From: Chitinophaga sp. YR627
GTDB taxonomy: Bacteria; Bacteroidota; Bacteroidia; Chitinophagales; Chitinophagaceae
DNA length: 64,000 nucleotides
NCBI RefSeq assembly: GCF_900114995.1
Contig: NZ_FOUX01000004.1
Span: 806,001 to 870,000 of the forward strand
Direction: 5' to 3'
Position 1 is the stretch's first letter; the number at the start of each line of letters is the position of its first letter. The notes under the pieces are model-generated. The model saw only the letters and a list, made by a program, of their open reading frames with translations. It ran no database searches and had not been told where the DNA came from. The position numbers and the translations under genes were made by a program. Below, one piece after another: positions 9,345-18,450 of this stretch.

Positions 9345-9542
9345 TTACGCTGAATAATGTGGCCACTTCACGGCCTCCCCCACCGTCTGGCAGAAAGATG
9401 AAGCAAGCGACCTGTTGCTTTATAATATGACTTTCAATTCCTTCTTAAAGATAGATATTACGTTCTGTGCTATCTGTTATCGTTCTTCTAATTAACAAAA
9501 CATAATCTCTCAAAAAAATATGGTCTTTGTAATGATTCCCGC

Positions 9543-10052
9543 CTACTTTCTGGAAAAGAACAATAATTCATACAGTACGATCAGCAGAATGCTGGCGGCT
9601 GTTGACAAAAGGATCTTCAAAAGCAGGTAAAAGAAGCTTGCAAAGCTGAACACCTCCAGTGGAAAATACAGCAGGTTGTGTAAAAATACCAGGATTCCGA
9701 TATAGGTCAGGAATTGGGAAACACCCATGCTAGTCATGGACGGTGTTTTCTGGGTCGTCTCAAAACCACCTTGTGGAGACAGTACGTTGATGATGAACGG
9801 ACGGAGGTAAGCAATGAATACGCAGGCTGCGGCATGCATACCCATGGTATTCATAAACATGTCCATACCAAGTCCCATCAGCAACGCCAGCAGCATCAGT
9901 GCAGGTCGTGGCAGGTTAAATGGCAGCAAAAGGACAAACAACATATACAGGTTAAGGCCTACCAGCTGGTGCAACAGGATATTATTCAGTACGAATACCT
10001 GCAACAGCAGTAAGAGCACAAAGCGGATAATATTTCTTAACAGTATACTCAT
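9543..10052 (-). CDS. mreD: Rod-shape protein MreD
   Basis: A 169-residue hydrophobic protein with about five predicted membrane segments and no soluble domain, the usual shape of MreD. Identification rests on size, hydrophobicity and location: its ATG overlaps the last four bases of mreC. It acts as a membrane component of the elongasome. Similarity of MreD proteins is low across phyla, so context carries most of the weight. Confidence 0.9.
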   Translation of the reverse strand: MSILLRNIIRFVLLLLLQVFVLNNILLHQLVGLNLYMLFVLLLPFNLPRPALMLLALLMGLGMDMFMNTMGMHAAACVFIAYLRPFIINVLSPQGGFETTQKTPSMTSMGVSQFLTYIGILVFLHNLLYFPLEVFSFASFFYLLLKILLSTAASILLIVLYELLFFSRK

Positions 10053-10936
10053 TTAATCAGCCTGTAGGTTGAGTCTTCCAAAGATTGTTGTTCCTCTTTC
10101 AGCAGATTGTCTACGACATATACGTACTGAAGGTTATAAAAGTTGGTAGCCAGTTTAATCCTGATGGTATAAGAAGTACTGGATTTATCTGTAGTGGTAT
10201 AGGATTCAACGTAACCGATAGGTATATTTTCGGGGAACAGGGCAGAGTAACCACTGGTCACCACGGTATCTCCTCTGATAAGTTTCACACTCTTCGGCAC
10301 ATCTTCCATCACTGCATATCCGGCTTCTCCACCGTACCAGCGTACGGTACCCATTTCCTTGCTATAGCTCAGACGAGCGCTGAAACCGAAGTTACGGCCC
10401 TTGGAGAGCAGGGAAAGCACAACAGCGTAGTTCTCATTCACACTACGTACTACACCAACCAGACCACTCGGACCAACCACACCCATATTCGGCCGGATGC
10501 CATTGGCACTGCCGCGTCTGATAGTAATGTAGTTGATTGGATTATTAACACTGTTATTCACCACCTTAGCTTCTTTATAGAGGTAACGGCGAACTTCAGT
10601 ACCGATCACCTTACGGGTGGTATCTGTACTGTAGTGACGGATGGTGTCCAGTTTTACAATATTGTCGAGGGAAACACTGTCGAAGCTGGTGCGCAACATG
10701 TTATGGAGGCGGGCATTCTCTTTCACCAGGCTGTCATTGGTAGCTTTCAGGTGTAAGTAATACTCCACATTGTTGTAACTTTCGTATAACCTGGCGCTGA
10801 AACTATTGGCGGAATTGAGGTAGGCTGATTTCTGCAGATCGTTGTTCCGGAATACCAGCACAAAACAAATCACTTCCAGCAGCAAAAACAGAAAAAAGTT
10901 AAAATAGCGCCTAAAGAAAATGATGAGATTACGCAC
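10049..10936 (-). CDS. mreC: Rod-shape protein MreC
   Basis: 295 residues with one N-terminal membrane span (about 8-27), a short coiled-coil stretch, then the periplasmic MreC beta-barrel domain with GSANGIRPNMGVVGPSGLVG and a later SGYSALFPENIPIGYV, both hallmarks. MreC links cytoplasmic MreB to PBP2 in the periplasm. It lies 66 bp downstream of mreB, with a stem-loop in the gap, and overlaps mreD by four bases. Confidence 0.95.
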   Translation of the reverse strand: MRNLIIFFRRYFNFFLFLLLEVICFVLVFRNNDLQKSAYLNSANSFSARLYESYNNVEYYLHLKATNDSLVKENARLHNMLRTSFDSVSLDNIVKLDTIRHYSTDTTRKVIGTEVRRYLYKEAKVVNNSVNNPINYITIRRGSANGIRPNMGVVGPSGLVGVVRSVNENYAVVLSLLSKGRNFGFSARLSYSKEMGTVRWYGGEAGYAVMEDVPKSVKLIRGDTVVTSGYSALFPENIPIGYVESYTTTDKSSTSYTIRIKLATNFYNLQYVYVVDNLLKEEQQSLEDSTYRLIK

Positions 10937-10959
10937 AGGATATATTTTCTTGGTAGAAG

Positions 10960-10993
10960 ATGTACAAGGCAGCTGTTATACTGCCCTGTACAT
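10960..10993 (-). other. Stem-loop between mreB and mreC
   Basis: A 13-bp stem (ATGTACA.GGCAG with its complement, one A-C mismatch) with an eight-base loop lies in the 66-bp gap between mreB and mreC. No T-run follows it on the coding strand, so it is not a standard terminator. It may be an mRNA processing or stability element that sets the MreB:MreC ratio; this is inference. Confidence 0.5.
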
Positions 10994-11002
10994 TTCCTGA
11001 TA

Positions 11003-12025
11003 TTATTGCATTAGGAACGGATACTTACCTACATGTTTCAGTGCGATTCCGGTACCTCTTACTACCGCACGTAATGGATCGTCCGCTACGTGTACCGGTA
11101 ATTTAATCTTCTGTGTGAGACGTTTGTCCAGTCCGCGAAGCAATGCACCACCACCTGTGAGGTACAGACCTCTGCGGTAGATATCTGCTGCCAGCTCCGG
11201 AGGAGTGGTTTCCAGTGCTTTCAGGATGGCTTCTTCGATCTTGAAGATAGATTTATCAAGTGCTTCTGCTACTTCCTGGTAAGACACCATGATCTGTTTA
11301 GGAATACCTGTTACCAGGTCACGGCCGTTTACTGCCACGTCATCTGGTGGGTTATCCAGTTCTTTCAGTGCGGAACCGATCTGAATTTTGATCTGTTCTG
11401 CAGTTCTTTCACCGATCAGCAAGCTATGGTAGCGACGCAGTGCTTCCATGATATCAGCAGTGAATTCATCACCGGCGATACGGATACTCTGGTCACAAAC
11501 GATACCTGCCAGGGCGATTACGGAAATACCGGTGGTACCACCCCCGATGTCGATAATCATGTTACCTACCGGCTCTTCTACATCGATGCCGATACCCAAT
11601 GCAGCGGCCATAGGTTCATGTATGAGGAACACTTCCTTCGCGCCTGCCTGTTCAGCAGAGTCACGTACGGCGCGTTTTTCTACTTCTGTGATGCTGGATG
11701 GTATACAGATAACCATACGCCAGCTGGGGGAGAATAAGGGCTTTTTGGGATACACCAGTTTGATCATCTCGCGAAGCATACCTTCTGCCGCGTTAAAGTC
11801 GGCGATCACACCATCTTTTAACGGACGGATCGTACGCAGGTACTCGTGTGTTTTCTCGTGCATCATCATGGCCTTCTTTCCTACCGCCACGATTTTACCG
11901 CTTGCGCGCTCTATAGCAACAATGGAAGGTTCATCCACCACCACCTGGTCGTTGTGTATGATCAGCGTGTTAGCTGTACCTAAGTCAATCGCTATTTCCT
12001 GTGTTAAAAAATTAAAGAACCCCAT
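11003..12025 (-). CDS. mreB: Actin-like cell-shape protein MreB
   Basis: 340 residues of the MreB/actin fold. Phosphate-binding motifs are visible: IDLGTANTLI near residue 12, then IDIGGGTTGISVIAL, and a C-terminal LTGGGALLRGLD adenosine motif. MreB filaments under the membrane guide the cell-wall elongation machinery. It is the first gene of the minus-strand elongasome operon, with a 355-bp AT-rich upstream region that should hold its promoter. Confidence 0.97.
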   Translation of the reverse strand: MGFFNFLTQEIAIDLGTANTLIIHNDQVVVDEPSIVAIERASGKIVAVGKKAMMMHEKTHEYLRTIRPLKDGVIADFNAAEGMLREMIKLVYPKKPLFSPSWRMVICIPSSITEVEKRAVRDSAEQAGAKEVFLIHEPMAAALGIGIDVEEPVGNMIIDIGGGTTGISVIALAGIVCDQSIRIAGDEFTADIMEALRRYHSLLIGERTAEQIKIQIGSALKELDNPPDDVAVNGRDLVTGIPKQIMVSYQEVAEALDKSIFKIEEAILKALETTPPELAADIYRRGLYLTGGGALLRGLDKRLTQKIKLPVHVADDPLRAVVRGTGIALKHVGKYPFLMQ

Positions 12026-12380
12026 TGCTTAATATGGTCAAAATATTATTGTGTGCAAAAATGAATAATTCCAACGAATATACAATCTAAAAACTGTTTG
12101 TTTTCTCAATAATACAACTATAATATTAAAAAATGTTAGTTATTGTATTGGATGAGCCGGTTAATAAGTTGTAACAATTAATGTCAATGTGACCGTTGGC
12201 ATAGTAATGACTCTCGAAAACGCTTAAACGAAAAATGGTTGCTGTTAATTGTGTACTCTATATGAATGAGTTATGTGCTCCAGGACCACCCCAGCCAGTC
12301 CTTCCCGGTACTTTCCGGGCCACAGGATCAAACTACACTTTTCGCGCCGTAAGGGCGTGAAAGGCGCAAATGAACATCAC
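12026..12380. other. Gene-free stretch between purD and mreB
   Basis: An AT-rich region that must contain the mreB promoter. On the minus strand a CATTTTTG octamer (plus-strand 12056-12063) is one base off the Bacteroidota TAnnTTTG element. Nearer purD, a hairpin (about 12337-12362, TTTCGCGCC against GGGCGTGAAA) lies just after the purD stop on its strand but has no T-run. I see no other gene or RNA. Confidence 0.5.
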
Positions 12381-13658
12381 CTACACGAACTCGTAACCAA
12401 TATCCCTCCTGTAATATTTACCTTCAAAGTCAATAATTTCAGCTGTCTGCCGGCTGTGTGTCAACGCAATGCCCAGATCTGCTGCCAGGGATGTTATCGT
12501 CAGTACACGTCCTCCGTTGGTAAGGATTTCTCCGCCAGCGGCACGTGTTCCTGCCTGAAACACCAGCTGATCCTGCGTAGGTGCCGGTATGTTGCTGATT
12601 ACCTTTCCTTTTTCGTATGCTTCCGGATAGCCTTTTGCTACCAGCATAACCGTGGTTGCCACGCGGGCATCCTCAAAAATCTGCTGTGAAGAAAGTTTAC
12701 CTTCCTGCACCGCCCTGAAAAGTTCCAGCAGATCGTTCTGCAGTCGTGGCATTACCACTTCTGTTTCCGGATCCCCCATACGACAGTTGTACTCAATGAC
12801 AAATGGTTCCCCATCTACCTTGATCAAACCGAAGAAGATAAACCCGTTATAAGCGATCTGCTCTTTTTCCAGTCCGGCCACCGTCGGACGGATCACACGC
12901 TCTTCCACCATGTCCATAAATGCCTTGTCGGCAAACGGCACCGGTGAAACAGCCCCCATACCTCCGGTATTCAGACCAGTATCTCCTTCTCCGATCCTTT
13001 TATAATCTTTTGCAGTAGGCAGTATCTGGTAGGAACGGCCATCTGTCAGCACAAACACTGACAGCTCTATTCCCGTCAAAAACTGTTCTACCACTACTTT
13101 CTTGCTCGCATCGCCAAACTTCGCATCTTTGATCATCTGTGAAAACTCCGCCACTGCTTCTTCGTGATCGTTCAGGATCAATACGCCCTTGCCAGCCGCA
13201 AGCCCATCGGCTTTCAGTACGATCGGCAGGGAATGTGTACGCAGGTAAGCCACACCTTCCTCATAATTTTCCTCACTGAACTCGCGGTAAGCGGCAGTCG
13301 GAATATCATGACGCAGCATGAACTGTTTCGCAAATGCTTTACTACCCTCCAGCTGTGCTCCCAGGGCAGATGGGCCCATTACCGGAATGTGCTGTAAAGC
13401 AGCGTCCTGCTGAAAATAATCGTAAATTCCTTTTACCAGTGCCTCTTCAGAACCCGGCACTACCAGAGAGATCGCATTCTCTACGCAGAAGGTCTTTATT
13501 TTCTCAAAATCAGAAACAGCGAAATCCAGGTTCTGACCGTACTGGGCAGTACCCGCATTGCCGGGCGCTATAAACAACTGTTCACAATGTGAGCTCTGTG
13601 CCATTTTCCAAGCCAGGGCGTGTTCGCGTCCGCCGCTTCCTAATAGTAATATCTTCAT
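12381..13658 (-). CDS. purD: Phosphoribosylamine-glycine ligase
   Basis: 425 residues from the ATG at 13658, where the protein begins MKILLLGSGGREHALAWK, the canonical GARS start; an upstream ATG at 13697 would add 13 residues that do not fit the family. Contains the ATP-grasp core (KADGLAAGKGV and the EFLTGIELSVF strand) and FNCRMGDPETE-like residues (YNCRMGDPETEVVMP) that bind metal. It catalyses the second step of purine biosynthesis in the cytoplasm. It is transcribed alone, diverging from the POT transporter gene. Confidence 0.97.
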   Translation of the reverse strand: MKILLLGSGGREHALAWKMAQSSHCEQLFIAPGNAGTAQYGQNLDFAVSDFEKIKTFCVENAISLVVPGSEEALVKGIYDYFQQDAALQHIPVMGPSALGAQLEGSKAFAKQFMLRHDIPTAAYREFSEENYEEGVAYLRTHSLPIVLKADGLAAGKGVLILNDHEEAVAEFSQMIKDAKFGDASKKVVVEQFLTGIELSVFVLTDGRSYQILPTAKDYKRIGEGDTGLNTGGMGAVSPVPFADKAFMDMVEERVIRPTVAGLEKEQIAYNGFIFFGLIKVDGEPFVIEYNCRMGDPETEVVMPRLQNDLLELFRAVQEGKLSSQQIFEDARVATTVMLVAKGYPEAYEKGKVISNIPAPTQDQLVFQAGTRAAGGEILTNGGRVLTITSLAADLGIALTHSRQTAEIIDFEGKYYRRDIGYEFV

Positions 13659-13858
13659 ATGAAAAAATAAAAATTCGCTTGCGCGCTTAAAATACATTCA
13701 CCTGATCAATCTGCTCCGTTCTTCCAATTTTTTTGCAAAGAAAGGCCAAAATTTGACCAAAAACACCATTTTACCTGATAAAAAGCTGAATTTATTTAAC
13801 TTGCCGGATTCGACGGACTGACTAACACCATAAACAACAAAAACTAAACGTACCTATT

Positions 13859-15583
13859 ATGACTCAAACTGCTGTTGAGCAGCCTGTAATTTCGCCGTCC
13901 CCTAAGGGGAAGGGGCACCATAAGGGATTGTATGTACTCTTCTTTACTGAAATGTGGGAACGCTTCGGCTACTACCTGATGATCGGTATCTTCTTCCTTT
14001 ATCTTGTAGATCCTGCCGCCAACGGAGGTAAGGGTCTCGATACGACCAAAGCTGCTGACCTCGTTGGTTCCTACATCGCATTAGTATATCTCTCTCCATT
14101 CCTGGGAGGGCTCATGGCCGACCGCTACCTCGGATACCGCCGGGCCGTTATTCTCGGAGGTTTCCTGCTTGCTGCCGGATACTTCTGTCTGGCCTTTCCC
14201 GGCGATATGGCCATGTATGTGGCCCTGGGCCTGATCATCATCGGTAACGGGTTCTTTAAGCCCAATATCGGTACCATCCTGGGTAATATCTATAACAGAG
14301 AAGACCTCCGCGCCAAGAAAGATGTTGCCTACAATATCTTTTATATGGGCGTGAACATCGGCGCCTTCATCTGCAACTTCGTAGCCGCCTATCTCCGTAA
14401 CCACTACGGATGGGGCCACGCATTTGCCGCTGCCGGCGTAGGTATGCTCATCGGCCTGGTGATCTTCAGCACCAACCAGCAGGTAATTGCCTCCGGCGAT
14501 GTCAGAAAAGAGCCTTCTCCGGATGATATGCCGATCGGTAAGATCGTATCCCTGGTGTTCGTACCGGCTATCCTCGCTGCTACGCTCGGTTACTTTATGC
14601 ATGACATATTGGGTTACTTAATACATGATAATAAAGAACATACCCTGTTCCACACCCGTTCCAACGACGCGTTCATGTTTGCCTGCGTACCGATCATTAT
14701 CTTCTATATCCGTCTTTATACCACTTCCAAGAAACATGAAGACAAACGCGGACTCGGCGCCCTGCTGGCGTTCTTCGCAGTAGCGATCGTGTTCTGGGTG
14801 ATCTATAACCAGAACAGTACCGGTCTGACCATCTGGGCTGACCAGTATACCGACCGTGGTATGTCCGCTACCGTGGAAGAAGCAGCTAAGCCGTTAGGTA
14901 TGCTGCAAACCGTTACTACAGACCCTCACGCCGTAACACAGGTTGACGAGCACTTCCGCGCTGTGACCGATGCCAGCGGTAAAACCCTGGAAACACAGGG
15001 ACCTGACCCATACTTCCAGAACCTGCCAAAAGACCAGTGGCCAAAAGATGGTAAAATGAGACTGATCTCCACCGAGATCTTCCAGTCCATCAACCCTTTC
15101 TTTATCGTGGCATTCAGTCTCATGGTAGTAGGGCTCTTCGGCTGGCTGGCCAAAAGCGGTAAGGAGCCAACCACGCCTGTGAAGATCGCTATGGGTATCT
15201 TCCTGGCCGGCGCATCCTCCCTGCTCATGGTGGTAGCCGCTTCCATGACCAACGTTTACCTCGATAAATCGTCTATGGCATGGCTGTTTGGTACCTACGC
15301 CGTATTTACGGTAGGTGAGATCCTGGTAAGCCCGATCGGTCTTTCCATGGTATCTAAACTGTCTCCTCCACGCGTAACGGCCCTCATGATGGGTGGCTGG
15401 TACCTGGTAAATGCGATCGCCGGTAAAGTGGCTGGTCTGATGGCGACCTTCTGGGACGAGTTCATCGACAAGAAACTTTACTTCCTGATCCTTGTAATAT
15501 CTGCCGCTGTTGCAGGTGTTGTCATGCTGATGATCAGCAAATGGATCGCGCAGGTCGTGAAAGAAAAGACGGGTTCTTACTAA
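13859..15583 (+). CDS. POT/PTR2 family proton-coupled peptide transporter
   Basis: 574 residues with about 14 membrane segments of the major facilitator fold. The N-terminal EMWERFGYYLMIGIF matches the POT ExxERFxYY signature (proton and peptide sites), and GNGFFKPNIGTILGNIY is the second PTR2 signature. A soluble insertion of about 100 residues lies between two later membrane segments. It imports di- or tripeptides with protons. An OPT-family oligopeptide transporter follows on the same strand, after a terminator, so the two are probably separate units with related roles. Confidence 0.92.
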   Translation: MTQTAVEQPVISPSPKGKGHHKGLYVLFFTEMWERFGYYLMIGIFFLYLVDPAANGGKGLDTTKAADLVGSYIALVYLSPFLGGLMADRYLGYRRAVILGGFLLAAGYFCLAFPGDMAMYVALGLIIIGNGFFKPNIGTILGNIYNREDLRAKKDVAYNIFYMGVNIGAFICNFVAAYLRNHYGWGHAFAAAGVGMLIGLVIFSTNQQVIASGDVRKEPSPDDMPIGKIVSLVFVPAILAATLGYFMHDILGYLIHDNKEHTLFHTRSNDAFMFACVPIIIFYIRLYTTSKKHEDKRGLGALLAFFAVAIVFWVIYNQNSTGLTIWADQYTDRGMSATVEEAAKPLGMLQTVTTDPHAVTQVDEHFRAVTDASGKTLETQGPDPYFQNLPKDQWPKDGKMRLISTEIFQSINPFFIVAFSLMVVGLFGWLAKSGKEPTTPVKIAMGIFLAGASSLLMVVAASMTNVYLDKSSMAWLFGTYAVFTVGEILVSPIGLSMVSKLSPPRVTALMMGGWYLVNAIAGKVAGLMATFWDEFIDKKLYFLILVISAAVAGVVMLMISKWIAQVVKEKTGSY

Positions 15584-15606
15584 ATTCAACTGATTATCAG
15601 ATAAAT

Positions 15607-15641
15607 AAAGAAGGCGCGACCCCGGTTGCGCCTTCTTTATT
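15607..15641 (+). terminator. Intrinsic terminator after POT transporter
   Basis: An 11-bp perfect stem (AAAGAAGGCGC with GCGCCTTCTTT) around a 10-base loop, 24 bp after the stop codon. The T-run is short but the A/T ends of the stem serve. Confidence 0.85.
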
Positions 15642-15759
15642 TATGTCTGCTAAAACTTGTCCCTGACTGCAACCAATTATCCGAAAAGCCCGTTCTAAAA
15701 GGGATTTTTCACTTATATTGCCGTTTAATCAACAAAAATCTACACTATCAAACCAACTT

Positions 15760-17811
15760 ATGGCAGATAAATTCAAGCCTTTCGTATCACCCGAGGTGAA
15801 TATGAAGGAATTTACCATCAAGTCCATTGTACTGGGCTGTATTTTCGGGATCATCTTTGGCGCCGCAACTGTATACCTCGCATTGAAAGCAGGTTTGACC
15901 GTTTCTGCATCTATACCTATCGCAGTTATTGCCATTACCCTTGGCCGCAGATTCTTCAAAACCACTATCCTGGAAAACAACATTATCCAGACTACCGGTT
16001 CTGCTGGTGAATCCATTGCTGCCGGTGTGGTATTCACCCTGCCAGGCTTCCTGTTCCTGACAGATGGTGGTGGTGAGCAGTTCTTCAATTACATGACGAT
16101 CCTGATCCTGGCCATCTTCGGCGGTATCCTGGGTACCCTCATGATGATTCCGCTGCGCCGCTCCCTGATCGTGAAAGAGCATGAAACCCTCCCTTACCCG
16201 GAAGGTACTGCCTGTGGTGAGGTACTGATCGCTGGTGAGAAAGGCGGTGATTTTGCAAAAACAGCTTTCTACGGATTAGGCTTTGCTTTTATATATGCCA
16301 TTCTTCAGAAGGTCATGCACATTGTGGCAGAAGTGCCTTTCTACATGACCAAACAGGTAAATAAATACTTCCCTTCCGCCCGTATCAGTGGTGAGATCAC
16401 CCCTGAATATATGGGTGTGGGCTATATCATCGGTCCCCGTATCGCGGGTGTACTGGTAGCTGGTGGCGTACTGTCCTGGCTGGCACTGATCCCTTTACTG
16501 TCCTCACTGGTACCGGCAGATATGATCGCCGCACAGCTGGTAAAACTGGGCTATCTGGCCAGTGTAACCACACCAGGTGGTAAAGGTAACTGGGATCCTA
16601 CCCTGCATACTTTCGGCGATTTCTCTGCCGCTGTATACTTTGCCTATGTACGCCAGATCGGCGCCGGTGCAGTAGCAGCTGGTGGTTTTATCACGCTCAT
16701 CAAGACTATACCTACCATCATCTCCTCTTTCAAAGGCAGCATCGGCTCCTTTAAAAAAGAAGGTAACGGTGAAGGTGGTACAGCAAATGGTGCTGTTCCC
16801 CGTACAGAAAGAGACCTGAATGTGAAGATAGTATTGATCGGTAGCATCGCGCTGGTCGTATTAATGGCCTTCCTTCCGCAGTTACCGGGCGATTCCATCG
16901 GCAAGAAACTGCTGGTAGGTTTGCTGGTAGTGATCTTCGGCGCCTTCTTCGTAACTGTATCCAGCCGTATAGTAGGGCTGATCGGTTCTTCCAATAACCC
17001 GATCTCCGGTATGACCATCGCAACCCTGATGGGTACCTGTCTGGTATTTATCGCAGTTGGATGGAGTGGTAAAGTATATGAGCCAATGGCACTGGTAGTA
17101 GGTGGTATGATCTGTATCGCTGCTGCGAATGCCGGTGGTACTTCTCAGGACCTGAAATCTGGTTATATCGTAGGAGCAACACCTATGTATCAGCAGCTGG
17201 CCCTGTTCATCGGTGCGATCGTTTCTTCAATCGTGATCGGTCTGACCGTGAAATTCCTGGATAAACCAACTGCTGCAATGATCGCTAATGGTGTTACTGA
17301 CCACGCGATCGGTAGTACTTATTATCCTGCGCCACAGGGTACCCTGATGGCCACCCTCGCAAAAGGTATCCTTTCTTATAACCTCGACTGGCAGTTTGTA
17401 CTGGTAGGCGTGTTCCTGGCAATCACCATGGAGCTCTGCGGTATCAAATCCCTGTCTTTCGCAGTAGGTGCTTATCTCCCATTATCTACCACCCTGCCTA
17501 TCTTTATCGGTGGTGCGATCCGTGGTCTGGTAGACAAAAAACGCAAAAAAGATAATATCCAGGTATCTGCTGAAGAAGAGGAACTGGGTAAGGGTAATCT
17601 GTTTGCAACCGGTCTGGTAGCAGGTGGCGCCGTTGCCGGTGTAATCATTGCCATACTTGCCGGCTTTGATGGTTCAGCAAGTGTACTGGCCAGCATTAAC
17701 CTGGAAGAGACGCTTTCACATACACTCGGAACAGGTGGATACTTCCTGCTGGGAACTGTCGCCTTTGCGCTGATGGGAACCTATCTCTATCGTGTAGCTG
17801 TTAAAAAATAA
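15760..17811 (+). CDS. OPT family oligopeptide transporter
   Basis: 683 residues from the ATG at 15760 (MADKFKPFVSP); a TTG at 15718 would add 14 residues but is less likely. About 15 hydrophobic segments. LPYPEGTACGEVLIAGEKGG and SNNPISGMTIATLMGT are segments seen in bacterial OPT proteins (peptide or metal-peptide import). The substrate is not defined by sequence; OPT members carry oligopeptides or metal chelates. Codon use and composition match the neighbours. It is closed by a strong terminator at 17852. Confidence 0.92.
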   Translation: MADKFKPFVSPEVNMKEFTIKSIVLGCIFGIIFGAATVYLALKAGLTVSASIPIAVIAITLGRRFFKTTILENNIIQTTGSAGESIAAGVVFTLPGFLFLTDGGGEQFFNYMTILILAIFGGILGTLMMIPLRRSLIVKEHETLPYPEGTACGEVLIAGEKGGDFAKTAFYGLGFAFIYAILQKVMHIVAEVPFYMTKQVNKYFPSARISGEITPEYMGVGYIIGPRIAGVLVAGGVLSWLALIPLLSSLVPADMIAAQLVKLGYLASVTTPGGKGNWDPTLHTFGDFSAAVYFAYVRQIGAGAVAAGGFITLIKTIPTIISSFKGSIGSFKKEGNGEGGTANGAVPRTERDLNVKIVLIGSIALVVLMAFLPQLPGDSIGKKLLVGLLVVIFGAFFVTVSSRIVGLIGSSNNPISGMTIATLMGTCLVFIAVGWSGKVYEPMALVVGGMICIAAANAGGTSQDLKSGYIVGATPMYQQLALFIGAIVSSIVIGLTVKFLDKPTAAMIANGVTDHAIGSTYYPAPQGTLMATLAKGILSYNLDWQFVLVGVFLAITMELCGIKSLSFAVGAYLPLSTTLPIFIGGAIRGLVDKKRKKDNIQVSAEEEELGKGNLFATGLVAGGAVAGVIIAILAGFDGSASVLASINLEETLSHTLGTGGYFLLGTVAFALMGTYLYRVAVKK

Positions 17812-17851
17812 ACCGGCGCAGACAACTCATTGTCTGTCGTCCATAAATATT

Positions 17852-17886
17852 AAAAATCCTGATCTGTGACAGATCAGGATTTTTTA
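17852..17886 (+). terminator. Intrinsic terminator after OPT transporter
   Basis: A 14-bp perfect stem (AAAAATCCTGATCT with its complement) and a five-base loop, followed by T residues, 41 bp after the stop codon. Confidence 0.9.
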
Positions 17887-17955
17887 ATTTTCAGGGGCTA
17901 TAATATTCACAATTAACTGCTTATTATTGCGTTATAGAACCAAATACCCCTTCTT

Positions 17956-18450
17956 ATGCGCCCAATTTTAACTATTGTCTGTGTTGCCTTATTGCTATCT
18001 GCCTGCGAAAAAGAACAACATGAAGAAGTACGCAAGTTTATATCTTGTCAGATGGACAGCATCTTCTTTATAGGCGAAAATCCAAAAGCTGTTATCACCA
18101 GGGCCGATCTGACAGATACCGATCCGAACAATGATATCGACAAACTGACCATTACTGCCAGCGGGGAAAAAGCCGAGAAACTGAACATTACCCTGATAGG
18201 CAGCAGTGAAGGACTTGATCATGGTGTATTCTATTCACAGGATGGCAACAAATTCTCTGTCCATTATGATAAAAACAATATCACACAGTTAGCAGATCAG
18301 ACATACGGCTTTTTTTCCCTTTCTATCAGAAACGTTAAAGACAGCCTCATAGAAGCGTCTTTCTATGGTACAGCCGTAGACACCAGTGGTACATTCGTTC
18401 CCAAACCTATCACACACGGTTTCCTGCGGGCGATTGTCACTACCAATTAG
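17956..18450 (+). CDS. Hypothetical lipoprotein
   Basis: 164 residues. The N-terminus is a lipoprotein signal with lipobox LLSAC (Cys about residue 17). The rest is a mostly strand-forming domain without a motif I recognise. It is a single gene between the OPT terminator and the convergent DUF1501 gene, with which it overlaps by four bases at the 3' ends. No function is assigned. Confidence 0.75.
   Translation: MRPILTIVCVALLLSACEKEQHEEVRKFISCQMDSIFFIGENPKAVITRADLTDTDPNNDIDKLTITASGEKAEKLNITLIGSSEGLDHGVFYSQDGNKFSVHYDKNNITQLADQTYGFFSLSIRNVKDSLIEASFYGTAVDTSGTFVPKPITHGFLRAIVTTN

Noticed and set aside
12337..12362. GC-rich hairpin after purD as terminator or riboswitch
   Set aside because: No T-run on either strand and no riboswitch consensus recognised; mentioned only in the gap description.
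14894..15589. Minus-strand open frame of 231 codons
   Set aside because: Antisense to the POT transporter, rich in His, Gly and Glu without any fold pattern.
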